From CALGLS01 sp964508085 (GTDB lineage: Bacteria; Bacteroidota; Bacteroidia; Chitinophagales; Saprospiraceae), in assembly GCA_964508085.1 (NCBI GenBank), contig CAZDTI010000214.1, positions 1 to 14,875 on the forward strand: 14,875 bases of DNA. The letters run 5' to 3'. Numbering within the stretch: position 1 is the stretch's first letter; each line of letters opens with the position of its first letter. A program made the position numbers and the translations under genes. The notes beneath the pieces were generated by a model that saw nothing but the letters and a program-made list of their open reading frames with translations, made no database searches and was not told the DNA's origin. Shown here one piece after another: positions 1 through 7,184 of the stretch.

Positions 1-159
1 CGCAGCTCTCCCGCTATCAATCCGAGGTCGACCTAAAGGTCTCTGGATTGATATTTTGGCCTTGCTTTGCGTCTTTTCTTGACGGTCAAAGTTATAAGGC
101 CGGTTGTCAAAGGAACTTATACTTTCTTGGTTTTGGACTTTTCTATTGGACTCTTTCAT
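1..159 (-). CDS. Possible N-terminal fragment of a hypothetical protein, cut by the left edge
   Basis: On the minus strand an ATG at 159 opens a frame that runs to base 1 without a stop, giving 53 codons. The product starts MKESNRKVQN and is hydrophilic and rich in Lys, Arg, Gln and Ser. It has no signal peptide or recognisable domain in the visible part. The same frame stays open upstream to a TGA at 319-321, but with no further ATG and with AT-rich composition, so I prefer the start at 159. The GC content rises inside the fragment compared with the spacer to its right, which mildly favours coding. It could equally be a chance open frame. It would be divergent from the HAD gene. Confidence 0.3.
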   Translation of the reverse strand, partial: MKESNRKVQNQESISSFDNRPYNFDRQEKTQSKAKISIQRPLGRPRIDSGRAA

Positions 160-503
160 AGTTGTGGTGAATTTTGTTTTTTTGCTCCTAACTTGATTTT
201 TCCATATACTTTCGTTTCTTATTATCAAGGTAGTTCTTGAATAGAATAAACGCTTACGCAAATGTCTCCTAGTCTTATTAATTAGTCTTTTTTTCAAGAA
301 ATGGCTTAAATATATGTATCATTTTATGAAATTGAAGACTTTAAGTGGTTGATTTTTAATTAGTTGTATGTATCAGTTGTTGTTTTGGGAATTTTTAAGT
401 TATTGCTATATTTAACTTGATAGAGTAGCCGAAATAAAGGGCAAAACGGTTATTTCATTCTAGCGTATTTACACCTTTTGCTGTCACCGAAAAAAATGAA
501 CCT
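160..503. other. AT-rich intergenic spacer with no convincing gene
   Basis: This 344-base spacer lies between the possible divergent fragment and the HAD gene. It is AT-rich with T-tracts and stop codons in most frames. I see no RNA gene, no strong hairpin and no exact TAnnTTTG promoter box on either strand. It presumably holds the promoter of the plus-strand HAD gene, but I cannot point to it. Confidence 0.5.
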
Positions 504-1130
504 ATGTTAATACTAGATTTAGACGATACGATCTTCGAGACAAAATCAATGAATCCTCGAATATTTGATTCCGCCATTACTGTAATTGAAAAGTATTACG
601 GACAAAACAACTTAGGAGTTAAGCCTAAAGAGATCATTGCAGAACTGTGGTCGTTTCCGATAGATGTAGTTTTTGAAAAATACAATACACCAGAATCGGT
701 GAGTGGTGACTTTTATAAAAAGATAGGAGAGATTGATTTCCAGGAATTGGCTATAAAGACATTTGACGACTATAGCGAGATTAAACGATTTGGGAAACAG
801 AAGATTTTGGTAACAACTGGACTTAAGGAATTACAACTGGCAAAAATTAAAGCGCTGGACATAGAAGATGATTTTGATCGTATTTATATTGATGATCCTC
901 GGTTGATTCCGCGAAAACATAAGATTGATATTTTCAGACAAATACTTTTGGAGTCAAATAAAGAAGCTCAGGAGATTTGGGTAATTGGTGATAACCCAGA
1001 ATCTGAAATAAAATCGGGGAAGGACTTAGGGATGAAAACGATACAACGTAAATCAAAGAGTAAGGATTTTTCTGAGTTCGCAGATTTCAAAATCGAGTCA
1101 TTTGAAGAACTGGAGGAAATAATAAATTGA
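504..1130 (+). CDS. HAD-superfamily hydrolase (putative phosphatase)
   Basis: This 208-residue protein has the four haloacid dehalogenase motifs in order. Motif I is DLDDT at residues 5-9 (nucleophile Asp5, acid/base Asp7). Motif II is the VTTG strand end near residue 104. A motif III Lys lies in the RKHKID region near 138. Motif IV is IGDNPESEI near 161-169. The helical stretch between motifs I and II (about residues 15-90) fits a C1 cap. The family mostly hydrolyses phosphate monoesters of small molecules in the cytoplasm; the substrate cannot be read from sequence. The ATG at 504 is chosen because the Asp motif begins four residues later; the ATG at 496 runs into a stop at once. No signal peptide is present. 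The gene stands alone, about 100 bases before the patatin gene. Confidence 0.85.
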   Translation: MLILDLDDTIFETKSMNPRIFDSAITVIEKYYGQNNLGVKPKEIIAELWSFPIDVVFEKYNTPESVSGDFYKKIGEIDFQELAIKTFDDYSEIKRFGKQKILVTTGLKELQLAKIKALDIEDDFDRIYIDDPRLIPRKHKIDIFRQILLESNKEAQEIWVIGDNPESEIKSGKDLGMKTIQRKSKSKDFSEFADFKIESFEELEEIIN

Positions 1131-1234
1131 GGGAGAGGTTATTATAATGAAGCGGTATGCTTAGGGAACGTAGGAAATGAATAAGTAGGAGCTAGGAGGG
1201 GTATGGATGTTAGGTACAAAAAATATTGATACAA

Positions 1235-2248
1235 ATGAAAATAGCTAAACTAATACTGGTGTTGAATCTTTTCGTTTTGGTTGTTAAGGGACAACCCTCC
1301 TATGAAAATATTGTTTTTGAAGGAGCAGGGATAAAAGGTTTGGCTTACGCTGGTGTGATAAAAGGATTGGAAGAAAAGAGAATAATAAACAATATAAAAA
1401 GAGTAGGAGGTACATCTGCAGGGGCGATAACAGCAATGATGCTATCTATAGGATATAATTCGGATGAAGTTTACAATATAATATCAGAAACAAAATTTCA
1501 GAAATTCAACCAAGGGCGATTTTCTGTAATAGGAGGAAGCAATAGATTGAAAAAATTATACGGCTGGTATCGTAGCGATAGATTTCTGAAATGGTTAGAA
1601 GAAATAATAAGAGAAAAGACAGGAGATTCAGAAATAACATTTGAAGAATTAAAAGAAAAGGGCTACCGCGAATTATATTTAGTTGCAACTTGTTTAAATA
1701 AACAATCGCGAGTGATTTTATCAAGCGAAACCTACCCGAAAATGAAAGTAAAAGATGCGGTGAAAATATCGATGTCGATTCCAATATACTTTGAGGCGAA
1801 TTTTGTAGATGAAGAAGGCAAGTTGAATAAGAAAAGTCGATTGTCGGAGAATATTGATGTAATGGTAGATGGAGGAATAATTGGTAACTTTCCCATCGAT
1901 ATTTTTGATGAGGTAATAGAGGGATCAAATGGAGATAAACTTAGAATTGCGAATACTCAAACCTTAGGAATTAGAATAGATACTGATGGGCAGATCGAAA
2001 ATGATAAAACGGGGAAAGGCTTAGAGGTTCTAGAAATAAAAGATTTTAAGAGCTATGTAAGTGCCTTGTACGTATTGACAATCGAAAGCCTGAATAGAAA
2101 TAGTTTGACAAAATCCGATTGGGCGCGTACTATTTCAGTATCCTCTGTTGGGATCGGGCCAAAGATTAAACGCTTAAGTGAAGAAGAAAAAAGGAGATTG
2201 ATGGAAAGCGGAGAAAAAGCAGTAAAAGAATATTTTGAAAATCTATAA
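1235..2248 (+). CDS. Secreted patatin-like phospholipase
   Basis: A patatin-family serine lipase of 337 residues. It opens with a signal peptide (MKIAKLILVL, a hydrophobic core, then VKGQ near residue 20), so it should be exported. The family motifs follow: the oxyanion-hole segment FEGAGIKGLAYAG (28-40), the nucleophile elbow GGTSAG with Ser61, and the catalytic dyad Asp in VDGG (Asp212). Known patatins cleave acyl chains from phospholipids or other lipids with a Ser-Asp dyad; the substrate here is unknown. A TTG at 1226 would add three residues, but ATG at 1235 gives a normal signal-peptide start. The domain is complete, with a Lys/Glu-rich C-terminal tail (about 315-337). There is no C-terminal beta-barrel like that seen in some Bacteroidota patatins. 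The AraC gene starts 27 bases after its stop, so the two may be co-transcribed. Confidence 0.88.
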   Translation: MKIAKLILVLNLFVLVVKGQPSYENIVFEGAGIKGLAYAGVIKGLEEKRIINNIKRVGGTSAGAITAMMLSIGYNSDEVYNIISETKFQKFNQGRFSVIGGSNRLKKLYGWYRSDRFLKWLEEIIREKTGDSEITFEELKEKGYRELYLVATCLNKQSRVILSSETYPKMKVKDAVKISMSIPIYFEANFVDEEGKLNKKSRLSENIDVMVDGGIIGNFPIDIFDEVIEGSNGDKLRIANTQTLGIRIDTDGQIENDKTGKGLEVLEIKDFKSYVSALYVLTIESLNRNSLTKSDWARTISVSSVGIGPKIKRLSEEEKRRLMESGEKAVKEYFENL

Positions 2249-2275
2249 ACGTATAAAATCTGAAATACAATTAGA

Positions 2276-3118
2276 ATGGAGATCACGGTTTTGCCAGAAG
2301 ACTTGAAGATAAATGAATCCGGGAATTTGCAGTTATTCAATTATAGAAGAACGCAAGACATTCAAAAGACTAAGATAAATTTGTCCAAGAACACCATTAG
2401 CTTTTTAAGGGCAGGAACAAAAGAAGTTATTGGAGATGATACCGCTGTCAAAATAGGAAACGAACACTTTGTTATTATGAAATCTGGTAATTGTTTAATG
2501 ACCGAGAAAGTTTCAGATTCCTTTAAAGCCTATCAAAGTATTTTGCTTTTCTTCTCAGATGAAGAAGTGCTACATTTTTTGGAAAAGTATGAAGAATTCT
2601 CCTCGAAAAATAAAACTCAGAAGTCGTTTTATATTTTTCAATATGATGACTTTACTAATAATTTTGTAGACAGCCTTGAACAGGTTCTAAAATTACCTAA
2701 AGACATTCAATCAAAATTTTTGAAAGCAAAGTTTGAAGAAATAATGCTTTACTTAGTACATCACAACAAGGCTGATTTTTTAAATTCATTGGTCCAAAAT
2801 GTGGATGACAAAATCAGTAGATTAACGAATATAGTAGAAAACAATAAGCATAATAAATTAAATTTAGAAGAGCTCGCCTTCTTGTGTAATATGAGTATTT
2901 CGACCTTTAAAAGAGAATTCTTTAAGCGCTATCAAAATACTCCAATGAAGTGGTTTAATGAACAACGTTTAAATCATATCGCGTTTATGCTCAAAACAAA
3001 AAGGAATAGACCCATTGAATTGTATGAAGAGGCAGGCTATGAAAATTTTTCAAACTTTGTACAAGCCTTTAAAAAGAAATTCGGAATGACACCCAAACAA
3101 TACCAGTTAGAAAGTTGA
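2276..3118 (+). CDS. AraC/XylS-family transcriptional regulator
   Basis: A 280-residue cytoplasmic activator-type regulator. The C-terminal 100 residues (about 180-280) form the AraC DNA-binding domain. The first helix-turn-helix includes LAFLCNMSISTFKREFFKRY. The second carries the family signature around YENFSNFVQAFKKKFGMTPKQY. The N-terminal part (1-170) has beta-rich segments consistent with the cupin-like effector domain of ExsA/PchR-type members, but I see no ligand motif. Its ATG lies 27 bases after the patatin stop. The PEBP gene follows 92 bases downstream, and that gap carries a palindrome and a promoter-like box. The likely target is therefore the PEBP gene, which is inference from position. 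Confidence 0.9.
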   Translation: MEITVLPEDLKINESGNLQLFNYRRTQDIQKTKINLSKNTISFLRAGTKEVIGDDTAVKIGNEHFVIMKSGNCLMTEKVSDSFKAYQSILLFFSDEEVLHFLEKYEEFSSKNKTQKSFYIFQYDDFTNNFVDSLEQVLKLPKDIQSKFLKAKFEEIMLYLVHHNKADFLNSLVQNVDDKISRLTNIVENNKHNKLNLEELAFLCNMSISTFKREFFKRYQNTPMKWFNEQRLNHIAFMLKTKRNRPIELYEEAGYENFSNFVQAFKKKFGMTPKQYQLES

Positions 3119-3135
3119 ACATTTATAAATACTTT

Positions 3136-3148
3136 TTGAACAGTTCAA
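3136..3148. promoter_or_regulatory. 13-bp palindrome, candidate operator
   Basis: TTGAACAGTTCAA is a perfect inverted repeat (6-bp arms around a central A). It lies 18 bases after the AraC stop and 27 bases before the TAAATTTG box. The position fits a regulator-binding site upstream of the PEBP promoter. AraC proteins usually bind direct half-sites, so another regulator or a weak terminator hairpin is also possible. Confidence 0.35.
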
Positions 3149-3174
3149 GTTAGCATATGCAGGTGCTTAGACGG

Positions 3175-3182
3175 TAAATTTG
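3175..3182 (+). promoter_or_regulatory. Bacteroidota-type -7 box upstream of the PEBP gene
   Basis: TAAATTTG matches the Bacteroidota -7 consensus TAnnTTTG exactly and ends 28 bases before the PEBP start codon. No good -33 TTG is found at the usual distance, which would suit a promoter that needs an activator such as the adjacent AraC protein. Confidence 0.4.
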
Positions 3183-3210
3183 CAGTATTAAATCACTAAA
3201 AATTTATATT

Positions 3211-3765
3211 ATGTTCAAATCAAATTTTATTATGTTTTTTACTTTACTCTTCAGTTTAAGTCTTTTTAGCCAAGGTTCTTTTACCTTGAAGAGTGAGCAT
3301 TTAGGAGGGAATTCAACAAGCTTAGAAGAATTTAATGGCTTCGGCTGTACAGGCGAAAATACTTCACCTCAATTGTCTTGGTCAAATGCACCAGAAGGAA
3401 CAAAGAGTTTTGCGATTACAATGTATGACCCTGATGCTCCTACGGGAAGTGGCTGGTGGCATTGGGTCGTTTTCGATATTCCAAGTGATGTGAATGATAT
3501 ACTTAAAAATGCAGGAAACATTGAAAAAGGGCTAATGCCTAAAGAGGCCATCCAAAGTATCACTAATTATGGAGTGCCTGGCTACGGAGGTCCTTGTCCT
3601 CCTGAAAATCATGGAATCCACCAATACATCATTACGGTTCACGCGCTTAAAGTTGATAAACTAGGATTGGATGAAAAGACAAATCCTGCTGTCGTTGGAT
3701 ATTACCTTTGGAATAATACAATTGCAAAAGCAAGTATGGTGACCTATTATGAACGAAAGAAATAA
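3211..3765 (+). CDS. Secreted YbhB/YbcL-type phosphatidylethanolamine-binding-like protein (PEBP family)
   Basis: A 184-residue protein with a signal peptide (residues 1 to about 21, ending SLFSQG) followed by a complete bacterial PEBP fold. Family marks are the GENTSPQLSWSNAPEGTKS segment (about 49-67), the ligand-pocket motif DPDAPTGSGWWHW (about 73-85) and the second conserved block YGGPCPPENHGIHQY (about 125-139). Bacterial YbhB/YbcL proteins are called Raf-kinase-inhibitor-like because of this fold, but their ligand and role are poorly defined. The signal peptide places it in the periplasm or outside the cell. The start is fixed by the signal peptide. The AraC regulator directly upstream and the promoter-like box in between suggest it is separately regulated. 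Confidence 0.9.
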   Translation: MFKSNFIMFFTLLFSLSLFSQGSFTLKSEHLGGNSTSLEEFNGFGCTGENTSPQLSWSNAPEGTKSFAITMYDPDAPTGSGWWHWVVFDIPSDVNDILKNAGNIEKGLMPKEAIQSITNYGVPGYGGPCPPENHGIHQYIITVHALKVDKLGLDEKTNPAVVGYYLWNNTIAKASMVTYYERKK

Positions 3766-3783
3766 AAGCATCACTAACATTAC

Positions 3784-3816
3784 CTCAATACTATTGAGTT
3801 AAGAATTATTCTTAAC
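3784..3816. repeat. Two adjoining palindromes after the PEBP gene
   Basis: Two perfect inverted repeats sit back to back. CTCAATA/TATTGAG has a 1-base spacer (3784-3798). GTTAAGAA/TTCTTAAC has a 3-base spacer (3798-3816). They share the G at 3798. They begin about 20 bases after the PEBP stop. They are AT-rich and lack a following T-run, so a simple intrinsic terminator is doubtful; a protein-binding site or repeat end is also possible. Confidence 0.5.
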
Positions 3817-3865
3817 TTAATGGTATTGAAAGATGGCTACCAGTTAAGCGAGGCGAAGTGGCCCG

Positions 3866-3879
3866 ATCTACTAGTAGAT
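3866..3879. repeat. Perfect 14-bp palindrome ATCTACTAGTAGAT
   Basis: This sequence equals its own reverse complement over 14 bases, with no spacer. It is the third palindrome in the PEBP-DinB gap, within a stretch (3820-4020) that is open in one frame but does not look coding. A dyad operator or part of a dispersed repeat are both possible. Confidence 0.4.
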
Positions 3880-3943
3880 AGAAATTTAACACACTGTACA
3901 CTTTTCAAAACAAGCTTTAATCTCACTGAAATGCTAAGCGGGT

Positions 3944-3971
3944 GGAAGCTCCCCTTTAGGGGCAGGGGGTT
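3944..3971. repeat. GC-rich hairpin repeat in AT-rich spacer
   Basis: GGAAGCTCCCCTTTAGGGGC contains a CCCC-TTTA-GGGG hairpin at 3951-3962, followed by AGGGGG, which gives an alternative partner for the C-run. Its GC content stands out sharply from the flanks. It resembles short GC-rich intergenic repeats I know from other Bacteroidota genomes; that resemblance is from memory and was not searched. Confidence 0.4.
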
Positions 3972-4020
3972 GCGCTGGCAAAAAGTGTATAGTAATTTAA
4001 CAGAAATTACAACTATCAGA

Positions 4021-4518
4021 ATGAAATATCTTATTGAGAATATTATCCAACAATTGATAGAAGTCCAAAATGGGAAGTTATGGATAGGAGGTAATTTTGA
4101 AAGCAAATTGAATCAAGTAGATGAAAATTCGGCTTTTTTGAGACCCAATGGAAACTTACATAGTGTCGCGGAAATAATTTCTCATCTGACATTATGGAGA
4201 AAAGAAACAATCCTGAAAATCCAGACGGGAAAAGGAAGTAAGACAGACGACTGTGAAGAGAACTGGCTGGATAATAATAAACTCAAAACCTTAGGTTGGG
4301 ATAAAATTAGATCAGACTATGATCGCACTTTATTAGAATTGATTGAGTTATTAAAATTGAAAGAGGATGATTTTTTGAAGGAACTATATTATGATACAGA
4401 TTACAAAGGCAACTATGAATTTAGATTTGTAATTAACGGAATGCTTCATCACGATATTTATCATTTAGGACAACTTGGAATAATTATAAAACGGTTGAAG
4501 GAAAGTAAAAAGATCTAA
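4021..4518 (+). CDS. DinB-like four-helix-bundle protein
   Basis: A 165-residue protein resembling the DinB/YfiT-like putative metal-binding family. The likely metal ligands are His55 in the helix ISHLTLWRKE and His144 and His148 in MLHHDIYHLGQLG, the usual C-terminal H-x3-H helix followed by the LGQ motif. Length and the pattern of four amphipathic helices fit the family. Some members act as thiol-dependent transferases, but most in Bacteroidota have no known role. The frame extends upstream to an ATG at 3820. That extension is rich in Trp, Arg and Thr, overlaps the palindromes and repeat, and matches no part of the fold, so I place the start at ATG 4021. There is no signal peptide. Confidence 0.82.
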   Translation: MKYLIENIIQQLIEVQNGKLWIGGNFESKLNQVDENSAFLRPNGNLHSVAEIISHLTLWRKETILKIQTGKGSKTDDCEENWLDNNKLKTLGWDKIRSDYDRTLLELIELLKLKEDDFLKELYYDTDYKGNYEFRFVINGMLHHDIYHLGQLGIIIKRLKESKKI

Positions 4519-4546
4519 GAGTTTATATTTAGTTATCACAACTTGC

Positions 4547-4608
4547 AAGATGTTACGTTATACAGATTAAACGTTGACAAGCTTTATGTAACAACGCAGT
4601 TACATCTT
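4547..4608. repeat. Imperfect inverted repeat in the DinB-methyltransferase gap
   Basis: AAGATGTTAC (4547-4556) and GTTACATCTT (4599-4608) pair at 9 of 10 positions with a 42-base spacer. The region also contains further GTTAC/GTAAC elements. It lies in the leader of the methyltransferase gene, 40 bases before its start, and could be a regulatory dyad or chance. Confidence 0.25.
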
Positions 4609-4647
4609 TCCTTTGTTAGTAATTGAAACAATAAAACCCTAAAAAAT

Positions 4648-5445
4648 ATGAATTTAAAACTAAATGCAGATCGGTTTACAGGAGAAAAATATGTAAAAAC
4701 CTATAACCAATACAGGCCAATACCGCCTAAAGAAATAATAGATCAAAGTCTAAAGTACTTAAACAAACCAAAGGCAAATAAAATCCTGGATTTAGGATGT
4801 GGAACTGGATTGTCAACAAAGGTATGGAGCAACTATGCTGAAATCGTAACCGGAATTGAACCAAGTACTGAAATGTTGAAGATTGCAAAAGAACAGAACA
4901 CAGATACCAATGTAGAATATAAAGCAGGCTATGGAAATAAAACAGGACTAAGAGCTGATTCACTTGACATAATAACCTGTTCGCAGTCCTTCCATTGGAT
5001 GGAACCTGAAAGTACATTAAAAGAAGTTGATCGACTCTTAAAGAAGAATGGAGTATTCGTAATTTATGATGTAGCCTGGCCACCAACTGTTAACTATGAA
5101 TTTGAGAAGGCGTACAATGAATTGTTTAAAAGTGTGAAGGAGAAAACAAGCGCTTTAGAAGAAGTAATTGCACATAAATGGACAAAGGAAGATCACCTTA
5201 AAAATGTTAGGCAATATGGTCATTTTAAATTTGTGAAAGAATGCTATTACCATAAAAATGTTCCCTTTGATAAGGACGAGTTTATCGGGATAGCGAAAAG
5301 TCAAGGAGGATTGGAAGCATTGATTAAAAAGGGCTATTCAACAGAAGAAATAGGGGTTGATAAATTTGTTGAAGATGTTTATTCTATAAAAAGTATAGTA
5401 AATGAAATGACTTTCAATTATAAAGTGATTTTTGGGTTGAAATGA
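4648..5445 (+). CDS. Class I SAM-dependent methyltransferase
   Basis: A 265-residue cytoplasmic methyltransferase. SAM-binding motif I is ILDLGCGTG (residues 46-54). An acidic residue ends strand 2 in GIEPS (about 70-74). The post-II segment LDIITCSQSFHWM contains the FHWM motif typical of the yeast Tmt1/Crg1-like and trans-aconitate-methyltransferase-like group. Motif III is LKKNGVFVIYD. The C-terminal 120 residues form the variable substrate cap. Members of this group methylate carboxylates or other small metabolites; the acceptor here cannot be predicted. The gene has its own leader of 129 bases and converges with preA, with a strong hairpin between them. Confidence 0.88.
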   Translation: MNLKLNADRFTGEKYVKTYNQYRPIPPKEIIDQSLKYLNKPKANKILDLGCGTGLSTKVWSNYAEIVTGIEPSTEMLKIAKEQNTDTNVEYKAGYGNKTGLRADSLDIITCSQSFHWMEPESTLKEVDRLLKKNGVFVIYDVAWPPTVNYEFEKAYNELFKSVKEKTSALEEVIAHKWTKEDHLKNVRQYGHFKFVKECYYHKNVPFDKDEFIGIAKSQGGLEALIKKGYSTEEIGVDKFVEDVYSIKSIVNEMTFNYKVIFGLK

Positions 5446-5457
5446 AAATAGCGGCGT

Positions 5458-5496
5458 CCTCCGGCCATTATAAGGGAAGACAGTAGTGGCCGGAGG
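5458..5496. terminator. Strong hairpin between convergent genes, likely bidirectional terminator
   Basis: CCTCCGGCCA (5458-5467) and TGGCCGGAGG (5487-5496) form a perfect 10-bp GC-rich stem with a 19-base loop. It starts 13 bases after the methyltransferase stop and lies 59 bases past the preA stop on the other strand. No U-tract follows on either strand, so it is not a textbook intrinsic terminator, but the place and stability suit a transcript-end or RNA-stabilising structure for both genes. Confidence 0.55.
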
Positions 5497-5554
5497 TTAT
5501 GCGATATGATAATCATAACAATAAAAACACATCAACTATAAATAGTAAAATAAC

Positions 5555-6883
5555 TTACTTCCTCAACCCATCCGTCGGCTTCGGCACAAAATGCCCATTC
5601 CCCCCAGCACGCTCATCATCAAAAGTAGTCGGTATCGTATTCGCATCCGTCCGTTCTTGCCAAGTGACATGTTGCGTTCCATCGTCCCGCTTTTCCATTG
5701 TAATACATTCCTCCACCGGACAAACCAGCGAACATAAATTACAACCCACACAATTTTCATCAATGATCTCTGGAATTCTTTTTCCATTGGTTTCCGGCAA
5801 ACGGATGGCTTGGTGAGCGCCATCATCACAAGCGATGTAACACAATTCACAACCAATGCATTTCACCGGATCTATTTTAGCAACGACTTTATGCTTAAGA
5901 TTTAGGTGTTTCCACTCTGTTACGTTTGGCAAAGCTTTTCCTACGAAATCATAAATCGTTTCATAACCTTTCTGATTCATGAAATCGACCAAGCCGCGTT
6001 CCATCTCCCGCACAATTCCAAATCCATAATGCATAACAGCCGTACAAACTTGCACGGAAGAGGCACCGAGTAACATAAATTCTACAACATCCCTCCAGGT
6101 TTCAATTCCTCCAATTCCAGAGATCGGAATATGCTTGATTTCCGGATGCTGCGCCAACTCCTTGACCATCTCTAAAGCAATCGGTTTTACCGCTGGACCA
6201 CAGTAGCCACCATTCGTTCCTTTGCCATCCACAACAGGGTAGGGGGCATAAGTATCCAAGTCAATTCCGACAATACTCTTGATTGTGTTGATCAGTGAAA
6301 TGCCATCGCTCCCACCACGCGCCGCCGCCAAGCCAGGATCAACAATGTGAGAAATATTCGGCGTCAGTTTAGTGATCACCGGTATTTTTGCCGTTTCCAT
6401 AACCCAACCGACGATGGTCTCCAAAACCTCCGGCTCCTGCCCAACCGCGGAGCCCATTCCTCGCTCACACATCCCATGCGGACACCCGAAGTTCAGCTCA
6501 ATTCCATCCGCTCCAGCGTTTTCTACATCTTTGATTATTTGCTCCCACTCTGCTTTAGTTTCCACCATCAAAGAAGCAATCACCGCATGGTTTGGGAAGT
6601 ACTTTTTGACCTCTTCCATCTCTCGCAAATTATCACTTAAGGTCCGGTCAGTAATCAATTCGATATTGCTAAATCCGGCCATCCGAGTATTCCGATAATT
6701 CACCGAACCGTATCGACTGGAGACATTAACAACGGGAACGCCCAGTGTTTTCCAAACGGCACCGCCCCATCCCGCCTCAAAGGCTTTCATGATTTGATAA
6801 CCAGAATTGGTCGGTGGTGCTGAGGCCAACCAAAATGGATTAGGTGATTTGATTCCTGCGAAGTTTATGGATAGGTCTGGCAT
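5555..6883 (-). CDS. preA: NAD-dependent dihydropyrimidine dehydrogenase, catalytic subunit PreA
   Basis: A 442-residue FMN and iron-sulfur protein. With PreT it reduces uracil and thymine to the 5,6-dihydro forms using NADH. Residues 1-325 form the dihydroorotate-dehydrogenase-like barrel, starting with PNPFWLASAPP. The active-site loop NFGCPHGMCERGMG has the catalytic Cys at 134, matching Cys671 of mammalian DPD as I recall it. The FMN phosphate region is GIGGIETW. Residues 338-395 carry a ferredoxin domain with two 4Fe-4S motifs, Cys342/345/348/352 and Cys378/381/384/388. A C-terminal tail of about 45 residues follows. The frame stays open 45 codons further upstream, but that part overlaps an intergenic repeat and the family begins at the MPDLSINFAG segment, so I choose the ATG at 6883. 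It is the last gene of the cluster, 301 bases after preT. Confidence 0.94.
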   Translation of the reverse strand: MPDLSINFAGIKSPNPFWLASAPPTNSGYQIMKAFEAGWGGAVWKTLGVPVVNVSSRYGSVNYRNTRMAGFSNIELITDRTLSDNLREMEEVKKYFPNHAVIASLMVETKAEWEQIIKDVENAGADGIELNFGCPHGMCERGMGSAVGQEPEVLETIVGWVMETAKIPVITKLTPNISHIVDPGLAAARGGSDGISLINTIKSIVGIDLDTYAPYPVVDGKGTNGGYCGPAVKPIALEMVKELAQHPEIKHIPISGIGGIETWRDVVEFMLLGASSVQVCTAVMHYGFGIVREMERGLVDFMNQKGYETIYDFVGKALPNVTEWKHLNLKHKVVAKIDPVKCIGCELCYIACDDGAHQAIRLPETNGKRIPEIIDENCVGCNLCSLVCPVEECITMEKRDDGTQHVTWQERTDANTIPTTFDDERAGGNGHFVPKPTDGLRK

Positions 6884-7184
6884 ATTATTTTGTTTAATTT
6901 TTTTACTATTAAGAAAACCGTTGCTTTTTAGAACTAGGAGCATCACTCCGGCAGCGGTTGTAGCTAACATTGGTAAGACAGCATCTAAGAGCGTAGCTCT
7001 GGCTGCGTGAAAACGCACTGATATTTTTGTTAACGTTGCCGGAGCTATGCTCCTTTGAAAGACTTTCGTCTTTTCTTGGCTACAAACGCGGTCAGGGCTA
7101 ACGCCCTTTAACTTTTTAAAATCAAAAGTTCTTACCTCGCCCCCTACGTCTCAGTTTTTGATTTTAATTGAAATTATTAATTTA
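6884..7184. other. preT-preA spacer containing a structured repeat
   Basis: This 301-base gap separates two subunit genes that are often adjacent. Its middle is occupied by the inverted repeat at 6936-7054. The rest is AT-rich. No exact TAnnTTTG box is seen on the minus strand, so there is no clear evidence for a separate preA promoter. Short minus- and plus-strand open frames here do not look coding. Confidence 0.5.
6936..7054. repeat. Inverted-repeat element upstream of preA
   Basis: Arms at 6936-6953 (AGGAGCATCACTCCGGCA) and 7037-7054 (TGCCGGAGCTATGCTCCT) pair at 16 of 18 positions. Between them is an 83-base GC-richer interior that contains smaller hairpins such as AGAGC-GTA-GCTCT. The terminal inverted repeats and the contrast with AT-rich flanks suggest a small dispersed repeat or MITE-like unit rather than native leader sequence. 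No coding capacity is visible. Confidence 0.55.

Noticed and set aside
16..52. ATCAATCC/GGATTGAT inverted repeat at the left edge with inner GACCT/AGGTC arms
   Set aside because: It lies inside the possible edge fragment, has interrupted pairing and no T-tract, so neither terminator nor operator can be supported.
1506..1928. 140-codon minus-strand frame inside the patatin gene
   Set aside because: Leu/Ser-rich antisense shadow of a well-supported patatin domain.
3820..4020. Upstream extension of the DinB frame by 67 codons
   Set aside because: It covers palindromes and a GC-rich hairpin repeat, has atypical composition and adds nothing to the four-helix fold, which begins at the ATG at 4021.
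4608..4615. TTCCTTTG as a -7 promoter box for the methyltransferase
   Set aside because: One mismatch to TAnnTTTG and no -33 element at a suitable distance, so it is not better than chance in this AT-rich leader.
6884..7018. 45-codon N-terminal extension of preA
   Set aside because: It runs through an intergenic inverted repeat, and the family N-terminus begins at ATG 6883.
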